Shown one piece after another: positions 54,508 through 63,180 of a stretch of DNA of 64,000 nucleotides. The notes below the pieces were generated by a model that did not search any database, was not told where the DNA came from, and saw only the letters and a program-made list of their open reading frames with translations. Made by a program: the position numbers and the translations under genes. This DNA is from Ensifer adhaerens. GTDB taxonomy: Bacteria; Pseudomonadota; Alphaproteobacteria; Rhizobiales; Rhizobiaceae. Within the stretch, counting starts at the first letter, position 1. Every line of letters begins with the position of its first letter. Location: assembly GCF_002007205.1 (NCBI RefSeq), contig NZ_LAZS01000010.1, positions 248,001-312,000 on the forward strand, written 5' to 3'.

Positions 54508-56979
54508 ATGGCGCCATCGAAACTCACGGATTACCGCGCGAAGCGGGATTTCTCCAGGACGCCGGAGCCTGCCGGGAGAACCGGCGGGGAGGGCAATCGC
54601 TTTGTCGTGCATAAACATCACGCGACCGCCGATCATTATGATCTCAGGCTCCAGGTCGGTGATGTACTGAAAAGCTGGGCGGTACCCAGGGGGCCCTCCC
54701 TCAATCCCGCCGACAAGCGGTTGGCGGTCGAAACCGAGGACCATCCGCTCGAATATATCGACTTCGAGGGCGTCATTCCCGAGGGCGAGTATGGCGGCGG
54801 GCCGATGATCGTCTGGGATAGCGGCGTCTGGGCGCCGATGGACGATATCGAGAAGAGCCTGAGGACCGGCGCCTTCAAGTTTCGTCTGGCCGGCGAAAAA
54901 CTCAACGGCGGCTGGATGCTGACGCGGCTGAAACCGAAGCCGGGTGAGGAGGGTGAGCGCAACTGGCTGCTCTTCAAGGAGCATGACCTGGCAGCCGACC
55001 CCGATGCTGACATCCTGACATCGCGGCCCGAAAGCGTGAAAAGCGGTCGCCGGATCGAGGAACTGGTCGAGCCACCGAAGAAGTCGGCAAAGCGGGCCAT
55101 TCTCAAGCCAGGCGCCTTGCCGGGCGCGGTGAAGGGCATAAAGCCGCAACGGATCGAACCACAGCTTGCCAGCCCGACACCGAGGCCACCGGGCGGCCCG
55201 TCGGACAGGCCGGACAAGGCGGACTGGCTGCACGAGATCAAATTCGATGGCTACCGCACGATGGCGGACATTTCGGACGGCAACATCAGGCTGATCACCC
55301 GCAGCGGGCTGGACTGGACGAAACGCTACGGCGATCTGCCTGATGCCTTTCGCAAGCTGTCTTGCCGCGAGGCGATCATCGATGGCGAAATCGTCGTTCT
55401 CGACGACAAGGGCATCAGCCGGTTTTCGCTGTTGCAAGACGCACTTTCGAATGGGACTGACGGCAAGCTCGTCTTCTATGCCTTCGACATCCTTCATCTC
55501 GACGGCTGGAACCTTGCCGAGGTTCCGCTGGAAAAGCGCAAAGGTCTCTTGGCGCAGCTGCTTCAGGGGCAGATATCCAGCCGATCCGCCATTCAGTTCA
55601 GCGACCATGTCGAAGGCGACGGGCGCGGGCTCTACGATCAGGCGGCCGAGCTGGGGCTGGAAGGGATCGTATCAAAGCGTGCCTCCGCACCCTACCGCAG
55701 CGGACGCACCCAGACCTGGACCAAGACCAAAGCGCTCAAAAGCGAAGACTTCGTGATCGCAGGCTACACCGTCTCAGAGGCGGCCGAGGGGCTGGCGGCA
55801 CTGGCGCTCGGGGAGTGGATGGGCGGCGAGCTGCACTATCGCGGCAAGGTTGGAACCGGCTTCGATGCGGAGACCGCCAGGCAGTTGCTCGCCCGGCTGG
55901 AGGCTTTGCGCGGTGGCGAGACCGCGCTCGATGGCGCGCCCAGGGAAATCCTCTGGGTGCGGCCGGTATTGAGCGCCCGCATTCATTATTCCAATCGCAC
56001 GACCGACAATGTCCTGCGCCATGCGGTGTTCAAGGGGCTCCGCGACGTCGAACTTTCTACCCCGGCGGCGGCGCCGCGCAAGCGGTTGATCACGGACGCC
56101 GACCTTGCGACGATCCAGGTCACCAACGCCGACCGTCGGGTCTTCGGCAGATCCGGGCCGACCAAGCTCGACATTGCCGTCTACTACGCGCTCGTCGGCG
56201 ATTTCATGCTGCCCCACATCCTTGGCCGCCCGGTATCGCTTTTCCGCTGTCCCACAGGCAAGCGCACGGACTGCTTCTTCCAACGCCATCCCTTCACCGG
56301 CATGCCGCCTTCCATCGTCAGCTTCAACGCGACCAATTCCGAGGGCGAGAGCAAGGCCTTCCTCTCGATCGAGGGCACGAAGGGTTATCTGGCGCTCGCC
56401 CAGTTCGGCGTGATCGAGCTTCATAGCTGGGGCTCGAGGCGCGCGCGGTTGGAAAAGCCCGATCGCATCGTCTTCGATCTCGATCCGGGCGAGGGCATCA
56501 CGTGGCGCGACGTGGTCGAGGCGGCCGTCCATATCCGCGGGGAGCTGGAGGGGATCGGCCTCGTCCCCTTCGTCAAGACGTCGGGCGGCAGCGGCATCCA
56601 TGTCGTCGTGCCCGTGACGCCGAAGCTCGACTGGAAGAAGACGCACCAGGCAACGAGCGCAATTGCGTCACGACTGGCGGCGACCGCGCCTGAGACCTTC
56701 ACCACGACGATGGGCAAGGAGAACCGCGTGAAGCGGATCTTCATCGACTTCCATCGCAATGCCCGCAGCCATACGGCGGCCGCGCCCTATTCGCTGCGGG
56801 CACGCACCAACCTGCCGGCTTCGGCGCCGCTCAATTGGGCGGATCTGGAGACTATCGACGCTCCGGAGGATTTGAACTATTCTTCGCTGCCTGGACTTCT
56901 GGATACTTTCGGCGATCCCTGGGCGGATATCGACGACTTTGCCAAGGATCTGCCGCTTCTGTCCGAAACGAGGACGTAA
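54508..56979 (+). CDS. ligD: ATP-dependent DNA ligase D (PE-LIG-POL)
   Basis: An 823-residue multifunctional enzyme of bacterial non-homologous end joining. Residues 30-175 are the 3'-phosphoesterase (HKHHATADHYDLRL with the metal His/Asp residues, then LKSWAVPRGPS). Residues 230-520 are the ligase, with the nucleotide-accepting Lys245 in HEIKFDGYR and DGEIVVLDD. Residues 560-815 are the polymerase/primase (PVSLFRCPTGKRTDCFFQRHP, metal Asp657 and Asp659 in FDLDPGEG, and SGGSGIHVVVPV). All three active sites look intact. ATG 54508 gives the usual N-terminus; ku follows 26 bases later. Confidence 0.95.
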   Translation: MAPSKLTDYRAKRDFSRTPEPAGRTGGEGNRFVVHKHHATADHYDLRLQVGDVLKSWAVPRGPSLNPADKRLAVETEDHPLEYIDFEGVIPEGEYGGGPMIVWDSGVWAPMDDIEKSLRTGAFKFRLAGEKLNGGWMLTRLKPKPGEEGERNWLLFKEHDLAADPDADILTSRPESVKSGRRIEELVEPPKKSAKRAILKPGALPGAVKGIKPQRIEPQLASPTPRPPGGPSDRPDKADWLHEIKFDGYRTMADISDGNIRLITRSGLDWTKRYGDLPDAFRKLSCREAIIDGEIVVLDDKGISRFSLLQDALSNGTDGKLVFYAFDILHLDGWNLAEVPLEKRKGLLAQLLQGQISSRSAIQFSDHVEGDGRGLYDQAAELGLEGIVSKRASAPYRSGRTQTWTKTKALKSEDFVIAGYTVSEAAEGLAALALGEWMGGELHYRGKVGTGFDAETARQLLARLEALRGGETALDGAPREILWVRPVLSARIHYSNRTTDNVLRHAVFKGLRDVELSTPAAAPRKRLITDADLATIQVTNADRRVFGRSGPTKLDIAVYYALVGDFMLPHILGRPVSLFRCPTGKRTDCFFQRHPFTGMPPSIVSFNATNSEGESKAFLSIEGTKGYLALAQFGVIELHSWGSRRARLEKPDRIVFDLDPGEGITWRDVVEAAVHIRGELEGIGLVPFVKTSGGSGIHVVVPVTPKLDWKKTHQATSAIASRLAATAPETFTTTMGKENRVKRIFIDFHRNARSHTAAAPYSLRARTNLPASAPLNWADLETIDAPEDLNYSSLPGLLDTFGDPWADIDDFAKDLPLLSETRT

Positions 56980-57005
56980 TGCGTTTGGCCGCGTAGGAGA
57001 CATCA

Positions 57006-57890
57006 ATGGCGCCCAGGGCAAGTTGGAAAGGTTATCTCAAACTCAGTCTCGTCAGTTGCCCCGTCAGGCTCTATCCGGCGACCAGTTCGAGCGAGCGCAT
57101 CAGCTTCAATCAGTTGCACAAGGACACCCATAACCGGATCAACATGAAGCCGGTCGACCCGGAGCTCGGCCTCGTCGAACGCTCCGACCTGGTCAAGGGT
57201 TACGAATACGAAGACAAGAAATACATCATCATCGAAGACGCCGACCTCGAAAGCGTCAGGATCGAATCCAACCACACGATGAACATCGAGGCTTTCGTCG
57301 ACGAAGGCTCGGTCGACGTGATCTACCAGGACGCGCCCTATTATCTCGCGCCCGATGGCGCGATGGCCGAGGAAACCTTCGTCGTCCTGCGCGAAGCGCT
57401 GAAGAAAAGCGGCAAGCTGGCGATTGCGCGCCTCGTACTTTCGAGCCGTGAACGGGTGATAACCATCGGCGCCCGCGAAACCGGCATGTTCGTGTGTACT
57501 CTTAGAAACCCGAGCGAAGTGCGTGGAACCGCTGAATATTTCGGAAACATCCCCGTCGGTCACCCCGATCCGGAAATGCTGCAGCTTGCCGAAGCTCTGA
57601 TCCAACAGAAGATGACAGTCTTTGATCCGAAGAACTACGAGGATCGTTATGAGATCGCGCTGATGAAGATGATCCGCGAAAAGCTCAAGGGCCATAAGCC
57701 GATCATTGCGGCCGCTCCCGAGCGCGGTAATGTCATCAATCTCATGGATGCGTTGAAGGCGAGCCTGTCGCAGTCGAAACCGCCGGCAAAGAGCAAGGCC
57801 AAGGCCGAACCGGCCGCCAAGGAAACAACCAAGGCGGTGGCGCCTGCCAAGCGGACGGCGGCAAAACCGGCTGCGAAGAAGAAAGCCTGA
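57006..57890 (+). CDS. ku: DNA end-binding protein Ku
   Basis: A 294-residue bacterial Ku. The beta-barrel core begins MAPRASWKGYLKLSLVSCPVRLYPA and includes FNQLHKDTHNRINMKPVDPE, VKGYEYEDKKYIIIEDADLESV and AIARLVLSSRERV. The C-terminal 50 residues are very rich in Lys, Ala and Pro, the basic tail that in other Ku proteins binds DNA and lets the ring slide inward. Ku threads onto broken ends and recruits LigD. TAGGAGA precedes the ATG, and the stop codon shares its last base with the next start. Confidence 0.95.
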   Translation: MAPRASWKGYLKLSLVSCPVRLYPATSSSERISFNQLHKDTHNRINMKPVDPELGLVERSDLVKGYEYEDKKYIIIEDADLESVRIESNHTMNIEAFVDEGSVDVIYQDAPYYLAPDGAMAEETFVVLREALKKSGKLAIARLVLSSRERVITIGARETGMFVCTLRNPSEVRGTAEYFGNIPVGHPDPEMLQLAEALIQQKMTVFDPKNYEDRYEIALMKMIREKLKGHKPIIAAAPERGNVINLMDALKASLSQSKPPAKSKAKAEPAAKETTKAVAPAKRTAAKPAAKKKA

Positions 57891-58975
57891 TGGCTGTTGC
57901 AGGCCAGACAATCGGTATCGTCGGGGCGCTTTCGGCGTTCCCGCGCCGCCTTGTGGCGCGGGAGGTAGAGCGCCAGCACGGACACTTGCGCCGTGGTGTC
58001 ACGCGCCAGACGACCTATCTGGTGTTCGGTCGGAGCCTGCTCGCCAAATGGAGCGAAGCGGAGATCGAGGCCCGTTTCGATGCCGAGCATGCGGCCGGGC
58101 GATGGCTTCTCAGCGAGAATGGGTTCCTTCGCCTCCTGGGACTGTTGTCGGTGCCGACGGCATCGGCGCTCACGCGCCAGTCGTTGATCGATCAGGCCAG
58201 GCTTTCGCCACGGGTCTTCGATCTGTTCTCCCTGTTCGACGCTTTCGAGCACGACAGCGAACCCTATTCGTTCCGTGATCTCATCCTTGCGCGGAAATAT
58301 GCGGAGTTGATCGCCAGCGGGGCGAGCTGGAGCGCGATCGCCCGGTCTGTGCACCGGTCAGGACAGGTCGCCTCGTTGACGGCGCTTTCGCTGCACCACG
58401 GCGGGACCGACGCGATCTATGCCCGCAGCACCGAGGGCCTGAGCGAGCTCAATGGACAGTTGCTCTTCGATCTCGGCACGCCCGACAATGCCGCCTTGGA
58501 AGATCTCTTCGATCTGGCGGAGGAGGCGGAGGCGAACGGTGACTACGAAGAGGCTGCCGCCTTCTATCAACGCTATCTTGCCATGGACCGGACGGATTCA
58601 GTCGCAGCCTTCAACCGTGCCAATTGCCTGAAAGCTGCTGGACGGGAGCTGGACGCGGCGCATGACTACGCCCGCGCGATCAAGCTCGATCCATCCTTCG
58701 TCGAGGCCTGGTTCAATCTGGCCGGGCTGATGAGCGAGCGGGGCCGGGCCGACGCCGCGCGCCGGCATCTCGAGAGGGCGATCGAGATTGACGGCGACTA
58801 TGCCGACGCTGTCTTCAATCTGGCGAAACTCGAATTCGATGCCGGTGACCTTGGTGAAGCGAGGCGTTTGTGGAGCCGCTATCTCGAACTCGACAACGAT
58901 AGCGAATGGGCGCGGACGGCGGAGCGCGGCGTGCAATATATCGATCTGCACGGCCGACCCAGAACAGCGGGTTGA
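57890..58975 (+). CDS. BRCT-like / MerR-like HTH / TPR protein coupled to Ku
   Basis: A 361-residue protein with three recognisable parts. Residues 5-52 resemble a BRCT domain (GQTIGIVGAL, then GHLRRGVTRQTTYLVFG), as at the end of NAD-dependent DNA ligases. Residues 125-160 look like a MerR-type winged helix (YSFRDLILARKYAELIASGASWSAIARSV). Residues 204-341 are three to four tetratricopeptide repeats (ANGDYEEAAAFYQRYLAMDR, then two more units). There are no membrane segments. The ATG shares one base with the ku stop (TGATGG), so it should be translated along with Ku. The BRCT and TPR parts suggest a scaffold for repair proteins. Function is inference from domains and position. Confidence 0.8.
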   Translation: MAVAGQTIGIVGALSAFPRRLVAREVERQHGHLRRGVTRQTTYLVFGRSLLAKWSEAEIEARFDAEHAAGRWLLSENGFLRLLGLLSVPTASALTRQSLIDQARLSPRVFDLFSLFDAFEHDSEPYSFRDLILARKYAELIASGASWSAIARSVHRSGQVASLTALSLHHGGTDAIYARSTEGLSELNGQLLFDLGTPDNAALEDLFDLAEEAEANGDYEEAAAFYQRYLAMDRTDSVAAFNRANCLKAAGRELDAAHDYARAIKLDPSFVEAWFNLAGLMSERGRADAARRHLERAIEIDGDYADAVFNLAKLEFDAGDLGEARRLWSRYLELDNDSEWARTAERGVQYIDLHGRPRTAG

Positions 58976-58976
58976 T

Positions 58977-59618
58977 ATGGGCGACAAATTCCTTCTCGAC
59001 GGACCTGACGATGCTGATGTCACCATTCTTCTCGCCCATGGCGCCGGCGCGCCGATGGATTCCGCCTCGATGACCGCAACAGCCAAGGCACTGGCGGAAG
59101 CCGGCTTTCGTGTCGCCCGCTTTGAGTTCGGCTACATGGCGGCACGGCGGATATCGGAGGGACGCAGACCGCCACCGCGCGCCGAAACGCTCAACCCGGA
59201 ATATCTTGCCGCCATCGACGCGCTCGGGGCGGAGGGGCCGCTTATCATCGGCGGCAAGTCGATGGGCGGGCGGGTTGCGAGCATGGTCGCCGATCAGTTG
59301 CACGCGGCCGGCAAGATCGCCGGGCTGCTCTGCCTCGGCTACCCTTTCCATCCGCCGGCAAAGCCCGAGCAGTTGCGCACCAAACATCTCGCCGACCTGA
59401 AGACCCCGACCCTGATCTGCCAGGGTACCCGCGACGAATTCGGCACGCGCGAGGAGGTTCCGGGCTATACGCTCTCCGACGCGATCGAAGTCCTGTGGCT
59501 CGAGGACGGCGACCACGACCTGAAGCCGCGCAAGAGCCTTTCCGGCTTTTCGACGGCGGATCACTTACGGACGGTCGCCGATGCGGTCGCATCCTGGGCC
59601 GCCCGGCTGACGCGCTGA
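58977..59618 (+). CDS. alpha/beta-hydrolase-fold protein (KANL3/TEX30-like)
   Basis: A 213-residue hydrolase of the dienelactone-hydrolase-like class. The oxyanion region is LLAHGAGAPMDSASM, the nucleophile elbow IIGGKSMGGRVASM (Ser in GKSMGG), the acid in CQGTRDEFG and the His in DGDHDLKPRK. Related proteins are found beside DNA-related genes in many bacteria, but the substrate is not known. It starts one base after the stop of the BRCT/TPR gene and ends 13 bases before exonuclease III, so it is part of the same operon. Confidence 0.85.
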   Translation: MGDKFLLDGPDDADVTILLAHGAGAPMDSASMTATAKALAEAGFRVARFEFGYMAARRISEGRRPPPRAETLNPEYLAAIDALGAEGPLIIGGKSMGGRVASMVADQLHAAGKIAGLLCLGYPFHPPAKPEQLRTKHLADLKTPTLICQGTRDEFGTREEVPGYTLSDAIEVLWLEDGDHDLKPRKSLSGFSTADHLRTVADAVASWAARLTR

Positions 59619-59631
59619 TCTGTCGATCGGG

Positions 59632-60405
59632 ATGAAGATCGCCACCTTCAACATAAACGGCATCAACAAGCGGCTCGAAAACCTGATCGCCTGGCTGCAT
59701 CGGGCCAGGCCCGACATCGTTTGTCTGCAGGAACTGAAAGCGACCGATCGCCAGTTTCCGCGATCGGCGATCGAGGCGGCCGGTTATGGCGCGGTCTGGC
59801 AGGGGCAATCGGCCTGGAACGGCGTTGCGATCCTTGCCCGAGACAGCGAGCCGGTGCTGACCCGCGTCGGGCTCGACGGCGATCCCTCCGATAGCCAGGC
59901 GCGTTACATCGAGGCCGCCGTCAGCGGCATTCTCGTCGCTTGCCTCTACGCCCCCAACGGCAATCCGCAGCCCGGGCCGAAGTTCGACTACAAGCTTGCC
60001 TGGCACGCGCGAATGGCCAGACATGCTGCCGAACTCTACGCGCTTGATCTGCCTGTCGTGCTTGCCGGCGATTACAACATCGTGCCGGAACCGCGGGACA
60101 TCTACACGACCACGTCCTACGACGACAACGCGCTGGTGCAGCCGGAAAGTCGTGCTGCCTTCAGTGAACTCCTCGACCAGGGATGGCTCGATGCACTGCG
60201 CAAAATCCATCCGAAGGAACAACTCTTCACCTTCTGGGACTATCGCCGGAACCGGTGGCAGCGCGATGCGGGGCTGCGGCTCGACCATTTTCTGCTCAGC
60301 CGGAAGCTTTCCCGAAAGCTCACCGGCGCTGGTATAGACCGCGAGGTTCGTGGGATCGAGGGTGCGAGCGATCACGCCCCGGTGTGGATCACGCTCCGCG
60401 ATTGA
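59632..60405 (+). CDS. xthA: exodeoxyribonuclease III
   Basis: A 257-residue AP endonuclease/3'-exonuclease of the ExoIII family. Seen are NINGINKRL with the first metal Asn, DIVCLQELKATD with the catalytic Glu, VACLYAPNGNP with the Tyr, LAGDYNIVPEPRD with the Asp and Asn pair, LRLDHFLLS and the terminal SDHAPVW. All residues needed for metal binding and cleavage are present. It cleaves at abasic sites and trims 3' blocks. It ends the cluster that begins with ligD, suggesting supply of clean ends for ligation, though it may serve base excision as well. Confidence 0.94.
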   Translation: MKIATFNINGINKRLENLIAWLHRARPDIVCLQELKATDRQFPRSAIEAAGYGAVWQGQSAWNGVAILARDSEPVLTRVGLDGDPSDSQARYIEAAVSGILVACLYAPNGNPQPGPKFDYKLAWHARMARHAAELYALDLPVVLAGDYNIVPEPRDIYTTTSYDDNALVQPESRAAFSELLDQGWLDALRKIHPKEQLFTFWDYRRNRWQRDAGLRLDHFLLSRKLSRKLTGAGIDREVRGIEGASDHAPVWITLRD

Positions 60406-60567
60406 CCTCGCTATTTTGCGGCAGTGAAAGTGCGAGCCGACGCGCAGCGGTGATAGTGTTTCGCATCGTCCGCGGCTATTCGCAGCTCTCATCCGGCTTA
60501 AACCGGTCCGGCTGTGGACCGGCGGCCAACCGCGACGTCCAAGCCACTGAACACCAAGGAGAACCGC

Positions 60568-60774
60568 ATGAAAATCAGCGCGCGCAATCGCCTCAAGGGC
60601 AAGATCGTCGAAGTGATCAAGGGCGCGACCACCGCTCATGTCCGTATCGACGTCGGCGGCTCGATCGTGACCGCAGCCATCACCAACGAGTCGGTTGACG
60701 AATTGGGTCTGAAGGTCGGCGGCGAGGCCTACGCGGTCATAAAGGCCTCGGACGTCATGGTCGGGATCGACTGA
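60568..60774 (+). CDS. molbindin-like Mop domain protein
   Basis: A 68-residue single-domain Mop protein (TOBE-type): MKISARNRLKGKIVEVIKGATTAHVRIDVGG, then the second strand set IVTAAITNESVDELGLKVGGEAYAVIKASDVMVG. Such proteins assemble as hexamers and bind molybdate or tungstate in the cytosol, acting as a store or buffer. AAGGAG lies six bases before the ATG. It faces the TrmO-ABC transporter operon tail to tail, which supports a molybdenum or tungsten role for that importer. Confidence 0.92.
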   Translation: MKISARNRLKGKIVEVIKGATTAHVRIDVGGSIVTAAITNESVDELGLKVGGEAYAVIKASDVMVGID

Positions 60775-60783
60775 AACGCCCAA

Positions 60784-60810
60784 GGGCGCGTTGGAGCTTC
60801 CGTCGCGCCC
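60784..60810. terminator. hairpin between the Mop and TrmO genes
   Basis: GGGCGCG (60784-60790) pairs perfectly with CGCGCCC (60804-60810) around a 13-base loop, in the 54 bases between these convergent genes. The following AGTTTATCC is only weakly U-rich. Confidence 0.5.
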
Positions 60811-60828
60811 AGTTTATCCGTTGCCCGA

Positions 60829-61350
60829 TCACGCCTTCTGGCAATGAGGCGCACCAGTGCCACCGGTCTCGAAATCGCCGCGCTGCGGCGGCGCGATCGG
60901 CTTGAACAGGGTCCGGTCGGGCTTGAGATCGAGGAGCGGCGTGCCGTCGAGGCAATCGAGACCGCGCACGAGTAGGACAGAGCCTTCCACAGCTTCGAGC
61001 TTGACGATCGAGGTGCCGATCGGATTGGGGCGGACCGGCGAGCGCAGCGAAAATGTCCCATGCACCTCGCCGTTGCTGGCCGGGCTTTGCAGGACCAGGT
61101 CGCGCCGCGATCGGTCGAGCCAGTAGAGGATTTCCAGCCGTTCGAAAGCGTCCACGCCTTTCAGCGCCTGAACCCAGGGTTCGAACATCTCGATGCGGCA
61201 GAGCGGACCATCGTGCCGGCCCTGGCGTGGGGTTTCCATGCGCGAGGTCCAGGGCGTTGCGATGCGGCCGATGAAGACGAGGCCGGCGTCGGTTGGCGCT
61301 GGCGGATCCACGACCACCTCGTTCTCACGGATTTCGTTCTGGCGAACCAT
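60829..61350 (-). CDS. TrmO/TsaA-type tRNA methyltransferase (UPF0066 family)
   Basis: A 173-residue beta-barrel protein with the family signatures FIGRIATPW, RQGRHDGPLCRIEMFEPWV, LEILYWLDRSRR and the S-adenosylmethionine loop RSPVRPNPIGTSIVKLEAVEG followed by GLDCLDGTPLLDLKPD. TrmO of E. coli methylates N6-threonylcarbamoyladenosine in tRNA-Thr. Short members such as this one are often found in metal-uptake operons, and this one follows the ABC importer ATPase gene with a 26-base overlap, so it may have a different target. The Shine-Dalgarno AAGGA lies before ATG 61350. Confidence 0.85.
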   Translation of the reverse strand: MVRQNEIRENEVVVDPPAPTDAGLVFIGRIATPWTSRMETPRQGRHDGPLCRIEMFEPWVQALKGVDAFERLEILYWLDRSRRDLVLQSPASNGEVHGTFSLRSPVRPNPIGTSIVKLEAVEGSVLLVRGLDCLDGTPLLDLKPDRTLFKPIAPPQRGDFETGGTGAPHCQKA

Positions 61351-62149
61351 GGTTTGTTCCTTTCATGTCAGAGGGGGTGGCGAAGCGCGGCGCACAGAGG
61401 CGGGCCTCGCTGCCGTCGATCGAGCCGATCACCACATCGATGTCATAGAGTTGCTTCAGGGCAGCGGGCGTCAACACGTGGCTCGGAGAGCCAAGCGCGT
61501 TGAGTTTCGAGGCGTGGAGCAGCGCGACGCGGTCTGCCACGAGGAAGGCGTGATCCGGATTGTGCGTCGAGAGCACGACCGAAAGCCCGCGCGTGGCCAG
61601 CGCCCGGATGTGCGAGAGCACCCGCATCTGGTTGCCGTAGTCGAGATTGGCGGTCGGCTCGTCCATGACGAGGATGGACGGCTCCTGCGTGACTGCACGG
61701 GCGATCAGCGCCATCTGGCGCTCGCCGCCACTGATCTCGGTATAGGGCCGCATGGCGAGATGGGTCATGCCAAGTCCGGCAAGCGCCTCCATGGCGATCC
61801 GACGATCGCGGGAGCCAGGCGATGCGAATGGTGCGAGGTGAGGGGCTCGTCCCATCAAGACCACCTCCAGCACCGTGAACGGGAAAAGTGCTGCATGCGC
61901 CTGCGGAACATAGGCGATCCGTTTGGCGCGCTCACGCCGCGGCCAGGCGGAAAGCGGTTGTCCGTTGAGGAGAATATCGCCGGCCTTGACCGGCAGGAGA
62001 CCGAGAACGGTCTTGAAAAGCGTCGTCTTGCCGGCGCCGTTGGGGCCGAGCAGGGCCAGGACCTCGCCGGACGCAAGCGACAGGGAGACATTCTCACCCA
62101 CCGTGCGTCCGCCATAGCCAAAGGCGAGATCCCTGATTTCCAGCGTCAT
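61325..62149 (-). CDS. ABC importer ATPase, FecE/BtuD type
   Basis: A 274-residue ABC ATPase: Walker A GPNGAGKTTLFK (about residue 36), Q-loop YVPQAHAAL, signature ISGGERQMALIARAV, Walker B ILVMDEPTANLD and the H-loop STHNPDH. Its length and order match type II importers for siderophores, cobalamin or molybdate. The start overlaps the permease stop by four bases (ATGA), and its end overlaps TrmO. The C-terminal 25 residues beyond the ABC fold are unusual but short. Confidence 0.93.
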   Translation of the reverse strand: MTLEIRDLAFGYGGRTVGENVSLSLASGEVLALLGPNGAGKTTLFKTVLGLLPVKAGDILLNGQPLSAWPRRERAKRIAYVPQAHAALFPFTVLEVVLMGRAPHLAPFASPGSRDRRIAMEALAGLGMTHLAMRPYTEISGGERQMALIARAVTQEPSILVMDEPTANLDYGNQMRVLSHIRALATRGLSVVLSTHNPDHAFLVADRVALLHASKLNALGSPSHVLTPAALKQLYDIDVVIGSIDGSEARLCAPRFATPSDMKGTNHGSPERNP

Positions 62150-63180
62150 TGCCAGGCTCTCCGGCCGGAGGCGAGAAGCCACAGGAAGAACGGCGCGCCA
62201 ACCGCGGCCGTCAGGATGCCGAGCGGCACTTCGGTGAGCGCGATGCTGCGCGCCAGCATGTCGACGACGAGCAGATAGGCAGCACCTGATATCATCGAGG
62301 CCGGCAGCAGGCGGCGGAAGTCCGGGCCGACCAGCATGCGGGCGATATGCGGGATGACGAGGCCGATCCAGCCGATGACGCCGCAGACGGAGACAGCAGC
62401 CGCGGTGATCAGCGTTGCCGCGGCGATCAGCACGGAGCGCGTAAGACGCGTGTCGACGCCCAAGGTCTGGGCTTCCTCGTCGCCGAGTGTCATCAGGTTC
62501 ATGCGCCAGCAAAAGAGCACCAGCGGCACCAGCCCGACCAAAAGCGCCGGCAGGATCGAGACGACGTCGAGACGGGTGATCGCCGTCAGGCTGCCGAGCA
62601 GCCAGTAGGTGATTGCCGGCAGCTGGTCGTAGGGATCGGCGAGGATCTTGATCAGCGATATGCCGGCGCCGACGAGCGCCCCGATGGCGATCCCCGCCAG
62701 AACCAGCGTCAGCGCCGGATCGCGTCCACGGATTGCCAAGCCCACGGCATAGACCGCCCCGACCGCCAGCAGTCCACCGGCAAAGCTGATCGCCTGGATT
62801 GCAAGGACCGGAAGCGACAGAAAGATGCCGATGACGGCGCCGAGACTGGCGCCTCCGGAAACGCCGAGAATATCGGGCGAAACGAGAGGATTGCGGAAGA
62901 GCCCCTGATAGGTGGCGCCGGCTGCGGCAAGTGCCGCGCCGATCAGGATCGCGCCTACCACGCGCGGCAGCCGCACGTTCCAGAGCACGGTCGACAGCAC
63001 CGGATCAGTTGCCTGCCCGGAAGAAGCCGCGCGCAGCGCTGCGACAATCTCCGATGGGCCGGCATATTTGCCGACCGACATCGACGCCAGCGCCAGCAGA
63101 AAGAGCGCGCCGACGAGCAGCCAGAGGCCGCCCTTGCGCTCGGCGGCCATCATGTCCTGCGTTTCCTGTCTCCGGTTCAT
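62146..63180 (-). CDS. ABC importer permease, FecCD type
   Basis: A 344-residue polytopic permease of the FecCD/BtuC class with about ten helices. Typical stretches are RLPRVVGAILIGAALAAAGATYQGLFRNPLVSPDILGVSGGASLGAV and the ATPase-contact region ARMLVGPDFRRLLPASMISGAAYLLVVD. It is translationally coupled to the binding-protein gene (four-base overlap) and to the ATPase gene. This fold serves siderophores, haem, cobalamin and, in MolB of Haemophilus, molybdate. Confidence 0.93.
   Translation of the reverse strand: MNRRQETQDMMAAERKGGLWLLVGALFLLALASMSVGKYAGPSEIVAALRAASSGQATDPVLSTVLWNVRLPRVVGAILIGAALAAAGATYQGLFRNPLVSPDILGVSGGASLGAVIGIFLSLPVLAIQAISFAGGLLAVGAVYAVGLAIRGRDPALTLVLAGIAIGALVGAGISLIKILADPYDQLPAITYWLLGSLTAITRLDVVSILPALLVGLVPLVLFCWRMNLMTLGDEEAQTLGVDTRLTRSVLIAAATLITAAAVSVCGVIGWIGLVIPHIARMLVGPDFRRLLPASMISGAAYLLVVDMLARSIALTEVPLGILTAAVGAPFFLWLLASGRRAWQ

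Noticed and set aside
58181-58193. TTGATCGATCAGG, resembling an FNR box
   Set aside because: It lies inside the BRCT/TPR coding sequence, the second half-site is imperfect and no promoter follows.
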